Assembly: GCA_958298945.1 (NCBI GenBank)
Contig: OY282606.1
Span: 25,765,740 to 25,829,739 of the forward strand
DNA length: 64,000 nt
Direction: 5' to 3'
Source: Atherix ibis
Lineage: Eukaryota > Arthropoda > Insecta > Diptera > Athericidae
How positions within the stretch are numbered: position 1 is the first letter of the stretch; the number at the start of each line of letters is the position of its first letter. Shown piece after piece: positions 57,861 through 64,000 of this stretch. Both the position numbers and the translations under genes were made by a program. The notes under the pieces are model-generated. The model did not search any database. It had not been told where the DNA came from and was given only the letters and a program-made list of their open reading frames with translations.

Positions 57861-59802
57861 CTAAATAAGATTTAATTAATAATCTGAATTAAAAATGTAT
57901 TTTATTAAATAACATTGTATATGCAAATTTTTCTTTTACATTAATTTGTAAAAACGATTTTCATTAAATATAAACAATATCCTACCTTATTGTCAAAAAC
58001 GTATAAAACTAGAAGGTCTGAAGTCACTGAGTTATTAATTTTGACCAGATCTAGGTCCTTCAAATGGCTAACATACTCGTATATATATTTTTTTAGGTCA
58101 GTAGCCGCCGATTAGTTCAAAATTAAACTAAACTAAAATTAGTTCATGGAATAACAAACTTTTTGGAATTTTCTTAACTCCCGTCGCACAACCGACAACT
58201 TCTGATTTGGTAATATCCTTGTAAAAATAATAAACTCTATTTAATTAAAATAAGAAAGTTTCGCAAAAGGAATTAAATATTATCACTTTCTGTTTTAGAA
58301 AGTTTTCTATTGCGAATTTATTAGTGATGACCTGAACGTTAATCACGGATCCCCTCTCCAATTTCACCGATCAAGCAAAATTACACCTTCCGCAATATAA
58401 ATGAACTAATTACCTTTATGCCATGATGAGGTGGCGGGCATTGATAAATCTCAGGAAGGAAGAGTTAAGAATTTTCATCCGATGTACAGGATATCGATTC
58501 GAATCAATTTTATTTATTGGCATAGGAAATATTTCCTTACAAGCTCAGTAGGTGTATCTGGGCACTTGTTCACCTACGGAAAAATTCATCTCGCTACCAC
58601 CAAGAAATTCCAAAGTGATTAGTCCAATGCCATTTATACGTTAACACATTTTTCCAGTACTGAAGTAAATAAATTCAATTAATAAATAAGGCACGTTTCA
58701 ATTTATTAATGAAAAAACTTATCTTAGGAGAGAAATAATTTGTTCAGAAATTATATAATCTGTACGGAACTCAGGTTTTTGATGGGCACTAATATAATTT
58801 ATTCCCTATTATTTATTTGTGAAAAAGTTCCTCAACAAAAAACCTGTTAATATGAAATTGGATTAAATTTATCACTGTTAGAATATTGAAAATCGATTCT
58901 GCTGGATAAGAAAATTTATTGTCTTCACATAATCGAGAACACTATTTTCATAATATTTACTTCCGTTGGGATTCGCGCTTTCAGTAAAGCAAAATGTCCA
59001 AAATTTCACCTTCAAAACTTCAACACAATCAACATAGGTACATATATAGTACATAACTGTTTGAAGGATTAATAATTTATAATATTTGCATAAACCATAA
59101 ACACTGAATATGAATTCCTTTTCTAAAGTGCCAATAAAGATTTTTGATAACCTCACTGAAAGTAGTAGCATAATTTTTCGCTTACAATAGTTCACGTTTA
59201 ACCTCCTATCCTAGAACGGATATTATTATCTTTTTCACAACTTTTCGAATTACGACATATTAAATGCAACCGCAAAAATAGAACAATTTAATTTAAGGAG
59301 ATTTATTCTGATTTGTTCATTTTTAGAATGTTTATTTATCTTCTAGCTGAAAGATACAAAACTGCGTTGGTGCTATTCAGAATGGTTCGTATTTCGTTTG
59401 GAATCCAAAGATCACATATAATCATGACTTGATATTTAAGAAAAATAATTAGTCTTTTTAATGCGTGGGTATTTTAACGTAAACATGTCCTTTAAACTTT
59501 AGTAAATTCGATGATATTGGACAAAGGACATGTTTACATGTTACATGGCATGACTGACAAAAATATTACGGAAACTTTATGAGAAGAATGTTCACACAAA
59601 TGCCAGTTGCCTTTGATTAGAATACTTTTAGATTAACCTAATTTATAAAATCGATTTCGAATAATAATAATAAAACCTTATTTATTTTTATAAAGTTTTT
59701 TAAAGCCTTTACAAAGTACAAAATGGAAAACTTTTAAGGTAAATTTTTTTCCCTCATTCTTTATTCTTTCTGAATTCGCTTTTAGCCATTTTAAATAACA
59801 AA
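57861..59802. other. A+T-rich DNA without a recognised gene
   Basis: Two short frames, 58431-58622 (+) and 59195-58878 (-), show no recognisable domain. Positions 58320-58620 are somewhat less A+T-rich. Confidence 0.45.
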
Positions 59803-60120
59803 TTATCCATTTTGTACTTTGTAAAGTATAGTTTTTGTCATTTAATAAATGTTAAATTGGTAATTTAATATTTGCTAAGGTTAAAGTTGGCCGTTTCCAC
59901 ATTTCGCGTTTCAAGAGGAGATTATGGGCGCCATTTTCTACAGCGATGAGGGTTATTTGTTGCTCAGTGAATACGTTAGTCAGCAACATTATTATATACA
60001 ATATGTGGCTCGGAAAACCTACAAGTAACTGTGGATAAGTATCTAGAATTGTTAGGATTGAGTGTAATAGGAATCCCAAATCTCAATTCCGTAAGTCTAG
60101 GTAAATTTTAGAATTATTGT
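59803..60120 (+). repeat. degenerate TTATCC-family repeat, 5' half
   Basis: The 5' end TTATCCATTTTGTACTTTGT is at 59803; the plus strand at 59928-59995 reads IFYSDEGYLLLSEYVSQQH, the first catalytic block with the Asp kept. The copy ends where the next element's ACAGGGTGATTTT begins. Confidence 0.6.
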
Positions 60121-60950
60121 CAATTGTACAGGGTGATTTTTATGATTCAAGTCGATTTTGTTTGGCCGCCATTTTGATTTGAATGACATTTGTCTGTTGA
60201 TATTTGACAGTTGTAGAGTTTTTGATAGCAATTTATTATGGAGCATCTAAAATTGCAACAACGTGTTTATTTAAATAATTGTTCAATTGCTATTACGCAG
60301 AAAAAATAACGTAAATTTTTTGGTTTTAATTATATGCCGAGCAAGTCAACCATTCAGCGCGTAATAAATAATTTTAAAAATATGCTTATACTGGAATAAA
60401 AAGAAAAAACTGTGTGAAAATTAATCCAACGTACAGCTGAAAAGATTGATGAGGCAATGCTGTAACAGTTACTGGTGACCGCAATCGGGACATGTTGGAA
60501 AACTTTTTTCTACCCGAATTGGATCAATTAGGTTCACAGAACATTGGTTCTAACAAGACGGTGCCACATTATACACAGCTTGTGCTACAATGAACATTTT
60601 GAGAAAAAGTTTTTCCCAGCCGAATAATATCAAAAAGTGGTAATATCGACTGGCCTCCATGATCTCCTGATTCTGACCCTCCCAATTTCTTCGTATTGGG
60701 GTTGTTGAAGGAAAGATATGCGCTAACAAACTAACTAGAATCTCGTAGCATTTGAAACAAAATTGTTCGAAGCGAAATTGCTGAAATAACACCAGAAGTC
60801 TGCGAAAATGTTATGAAAAAAATATGTTTAAAAGAATCAAAATGGGCATTTGACCGACATCATAATCTATACTTAATAGTAAAGACATATAATCAATCAA
60901 TAAAATATATAAATATAAAGAATTTTTGGTCCATTTATTTTTAGTCCCCA
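60121..60950 (+). mobile_element. decayed IS630/Tc1-like element with ACAGGGTG end
   Basis: Left end ACAGGGTGATTTTTATGATT at 60121, like that at 10589. Plus-strand start MEHLKLQQRVYLNNCSIAIT at 60238 is a typical helix-turn-helix N-terminus. Beyond it frames break repeatedly; AACAAGACGGTGCCACATTA at ~60556 is the second-Asp block (QQDGATLYTA) and a SGNIDWPP-like block with the third region follows at ~60640. A large deletion removes the first catalytic region. Right end not found. Confidence 0.65.
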
Positions 60951-61715
60951 TCTTATATAATAGATTTGGAGATTATAGATCTAATAAGGTATCTAATACT
61001 TAGCAGCCATGTTAGAATTTGTACCGCTGGTAAGTGGCAATGATAGTTTAAGAATCAGATGAGATAGCATAAATATAAATATTATTATAAATATTGTAGA
61101 AAATGGAAGAGAATATTCCCTTATGAGACTCCAGCTGTAATAAAATATTTTTTTGCAAATATTTTATTTTATTTTTCTCTTGGTAGCAGTGCTAAAAGGC
61201 TTCAACTGAAATTGCCTTTAGCTCCATCGGTTACACTCCTTTGAATATAAGAGACAGTAGCAAGATAATGTCCTTTCAAGTGTTTTTGATCTTGGCGATC
61301 ATAAAAAGATCATACGAAATTAGATCAGATGAATTGGGGGGTGCTGGGGCACCACAGAATTATTTTTTTTCCAACAAATGATTTTTTCCTCTTTTGTATT
61401 TTTAAAAGGATATTTTTTTAAAAACTTTTCGTTCATAAGTTTTCGATATTTAAGTTCTCCCTGAGTGAAATTTGTAGTCCACTACTTCTCGGCTCTCTAA
61501 AAATACTTTTTGCCACCCAAAATCTTGTTCTCTTGATAAAGAATATTCCCCCATAGTCTGGCTGTAAATTTCTTAACCTATAAATTTTCCCGTTTAAGAG
61601 GGACTAACGTTTAAGCTATATGGCGGGAAAATCTGCAGTAATGCCAGGTCAAAAGCTCTCAGTAATTAAACTTTATTTATTTAATCACTAAAGCCGTCAT
61701 ACCATTTAACCTCAT
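60951..61715. repeat. old repeat fragments, no gene
   Basis: Positions 61185-61340 are related to 7108-7260 and 61560-61640 to 9780-9880, so this is transposon-derived DNA without an intact frame. Confidence 0.4.
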
Positions 61716-61723
61716 AACCCTGG

Positions 61724-62176
61724 CTCCTGGCACATGGCTTTGGAGTTGGCAGTGTTGCCAGTTTCTATCAGGGAAGCTCGTTTTATTACTCTTAAATATG
61801 GCTCCTGGCACATGGCCTTGGAGTCGGCAGTGTTGCCAATTTTCTTTCAGTGAAGCACATTTTATTACCCTTAAATAGGGCTACTGGCACATGGCTTTAA
61901 AAGTCGGCAGTGTTGCCAGTTTTCTCTCAGTGAAGCAAGTTTTATTATTCTTAAATATGGCTTCCTGGTACATGGCTTTGAAAGTCGGCAGTGTTGCCAG
62001 TTTACTCTCAGTGAAGCACGTTTTATTACTCTTAAATATGGACTCTGAGCACATGTCTTGCAAGTCAGCAGTGTTGCCAATTTTCTCTAAGTGAAACTCA
62101 TTTTATTACTCTAAAAAGAAGCTATTGCCATATGGCTTTAAAAGTTGACAGTGTTACCAGTTTCCTCTCAGTGGAG
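61724..62176. repeat. tandem array, six ~80-bp units
   Basis: Units share GGCAGTGTTGCCAGTTT, TCAGTGAAGC and TTTTATTACTCTTAAATA. The GGCAGTGTTGCC core starts at 61748, 61826, 61906, 61987, 62067 and 62147, a spacing of 78-81 bp. Units diverge by substitutions, so the array is not new. Short open frames across it are a by-product of the repeat length. Confidence 0.92.
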
Positions 62177-62236
62177 TTGAGAGTAAACTGGCAACACTGC
62201 CGACTGTCAAAGCCATGTGCTAGGAGCCATACTTAA
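62132..62236. repeat. terminal inverted unit forming a hairpin
   Basis: The last direct unit (GGCTTTAAAAGTTGACAGTG, CCAGTTTCCTCTCA) is followed after a ~6-base loop by an inverted partial unit (GAGAGTAAACTGGCAACACT, GCCGACTGTCAAAGCCATGT). Arms of about 40 bp pair with a few mismatches. A 10-base direct repeat CAGTAATTAA lies outside the array at 61660 and 62237. Confidence 0.8.
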
Positions 62237-62246
62237 CAGTAATTAA

Positions 62247-63148
62247 TATGAAAAGATATAAAAATAATGAGATAAAAAATAAAAATTACCTTTTTAAAAA
62301 TCTTTAAAGCCAAATCCATAAGGACATCGCCTATTAATATTTTTTTCAAGGTAATTTTCAGTAACAATTAGGCATCTGAGGGCACTTTCCGATAATTGAA
62401 GGACATCCAGACCATATCACTAGCTGGATGCGAACTGAAGACTACTGCGTTCAATTGTCACTAAATCAAGGCAATCTCTTTGAATGTTGTTTACAAATTC
62501 TAACATATTTGCTTGACACACTTATTAAGCAGAAAATATTTATTGACAATAATTTTGATACGTAATTTTCTATTTTATTATAGAAACTTTTAATAAATGT
62601 TACAAAACATTTCCATTAAGTGCTTATATTCTCTACAAAAAAAAAAACAACAACAACATTTTCTAGACTCTTCAAAACTTTAATAAATTTGTTATTTGTA
62701 AAATGGACTTATATAAAAAAATTGTAATAGCTAATAGAGTATAGTTCTCAAAGAATACATCAATTCTATTGGTTATCATAAGATGTTACAATTGTTAGTT
62801 AGCATAAATTGGTAAGAATTTTACGATTGTGAATAGTTCATAATGATTATTTGGCGCCAAAAATATCACCAAAAAAAAAATTTTTATTCTTTCAATAGAA
62901 ACAAGACAAACAATACTAAACACATTCATATAGTCAATATTATTGGAAGAAAATCAAGAAAGAAAGGAACTCATTTTCAAATATATTCAATCGATTTGAA
63001 ATAAAATTTCTTTAGAGCTTTTCTTATCAAAATATCATTGTAGATATACAATAAATAACTATATTTATAAAGAAATAATATATAAAATAACCAAATTATT
63101 GATTTGTTTGTGTTCATCTTATAGTAATAGTATCCATAATATATTGGG
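62247..63148. other. A+T-rich DNA without a recognised gene
   Basis: No coding or repeat signal that I can support. Confidence 0.5.
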
Positions 63149-63610
63149 TTATTCATTTAGTAGTTTAATAAATACAACTCCAGCCATTTCATAATTTTTC
63201 ACTATATTTATATAATTTCGAGAAATATTTATTTAGATAAAGTTTTGCCATATAATAATAATATAAATAATAGTAAAATTACTATTTAGCGCATTAAAAT
63301 TACAAAAACTTCCTGAAAAGTTTCGTGGTTCTGCCAGAGCTACATTTTGTGCTTTAAGAGAAGATAATTCCGTATATAAACTCTAAAAACCATCTTAAAC
63401 TGAAAGTTTTTCCCACAGAATATCATCAGATACTTTAAAGTTTAAGGATATATAGTGATTATCTAGACAAAAACTCAAACTTTAACGCATCTGAAAATCT
63501 ACATCCGTCATCCAAATTACTGCTCGAAATGCGCGAAAAAACCATTAAAACTAGCACTAAAAGAATCGAGTTTTTTTGTTGAATAATTTAATATAATAAA
63601 AATTTAAATT
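63149..63610 (+). repeat. degenerate TTATCC-family repeat
   Basis: A diverged 5' end TTATTCATTTAGTAGTTTAA at 63149, AAAGTTTTGCCATATAATAA shared with the 49253 copy, and the conserved 3' block (ATTACTGCTCGAAATGCGCG) at 63512. The transposase-like blocks are no longer readable. Confidence 0.55.
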
Positions 63611-64000
63611 TTAAATATTTTAATAATTTATTTAACTTTACTTTTCAAAAAACAAATTGGATAATCTTTTAGTTCGCTTTAGTGGTTCTTTCTTGGATTT
63701 GTTATTGCCGATACTGTACGAGAAATATTATCATTTATATTTTTAATGATTAATTTTTTTAATTGTTAAAAATTACTTGTCAGAAATCAATAGGTTAAGG
63801 ATAAGCATTTCTAATTTTAACTATATTTATCCGTTCTGATTTCACTTTATCATGAAAAATATTCACTATAATTAAATTATTATAAAAATACTTATTTTAT
63901 GAATATGGAATATTTCTAAGAATAATTTTATGATAGATCCTTGAATCTTTTCAAAAATATTTGTATTTTGAAAGCATATTTCATCTTTTACTTCGACAAA
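63611..64000. other. A+T-rich DNA at window end
   Basis: Nothing recognisable. Confidence 0.5.

Noticed and set aside
61871..62094. 60-69-codon frames on both strands over the 80-bp array
   Set aside because: They exist because the unit length is close to a multiple of three; their repetitive peptides just mirror the DNA repeat.
1..64000. CRISPR arrays, operons, ribosome binding sites, bacterial promoters
   Set aside because: The window is eukaryotic; the tandem arrays have long diverged units without regular unique spacers.
1..64000. tRNA and rRNA genes
   Set aside because: I saw no A/B-box pair with a plausible cloverleaf and no conserved rRNA blocks; without a scan I cannot exclude a tRNA entirely.

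Overview
This is an A+T-rich eukaryotic window, with long A/T runs and microsatellites, that I read as intergenic or intronic DNA from an arthropod. The reasons are the many mariner/Tc1 transposons of several lineages, jockey- and R1-type non-LTR retrotransposons, a Tigger element with a short GT-AG intron, and no prokaryotic gene organisation. The mix of mariner lineages would suit a copepod such as a sea louse, but that is a guess. I see no host gene that can be named.

Layout. 0-7 kb: IS630/Tc1-like relics, a ~218-bp tandem array (619-1489), a complete-ended Tigger element (3582-5352) and an internally deleted mariner (5663-6421). 7-15 kb: sparse relics, unidentified ORFs, and an IS630-like element split by a 5'-truncated R1-type retroelement with a 13-bp target duplication (11214-11880). 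15-26 kb: one mariner beside a decayed one (15465-17420), a mariner nested inside another mariner (20309-22819), and two adjacent mariners (24400-26180). 29-41 kb: a degenerate repeat family, then two inverted copies of one jockey-type retrotransposon (34056-36300 and 38320-41020), each carrying the same palindromic mariner derivative at the same site. 41.3-46.5 kb: a second jockey-type retrotransposon broken by two mariners. 49-50.8 kb: another palindromic mariner inside a degenerate repeat. 51.2-52.2 kb: exon-like open segments of uncertain strand. 54.5-55.3 kb: base-balanced DNA with no recognised product. 56-64 kb: more IS630/Tc1-like relics and an 80-bp tandem array ending in a hairpin.

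How the parts relate. Nearly all recognisable coding sequence is transposase or reverse transcriptase, and each copy I checked is broken by stops, frameshifts, deletions or loss of catalytic aspartates. The one long clean reading frame is the Tigger gene, which lost most of its catalytic domain but kept its DNA-binding half. The most unusual structure is a mariner derivative whose two ends both come from the 5' end of the parent. It occurs four times with the same internal junctions, so it amplified as a family, and two copies ride inside the jockey-type retrotransposon.
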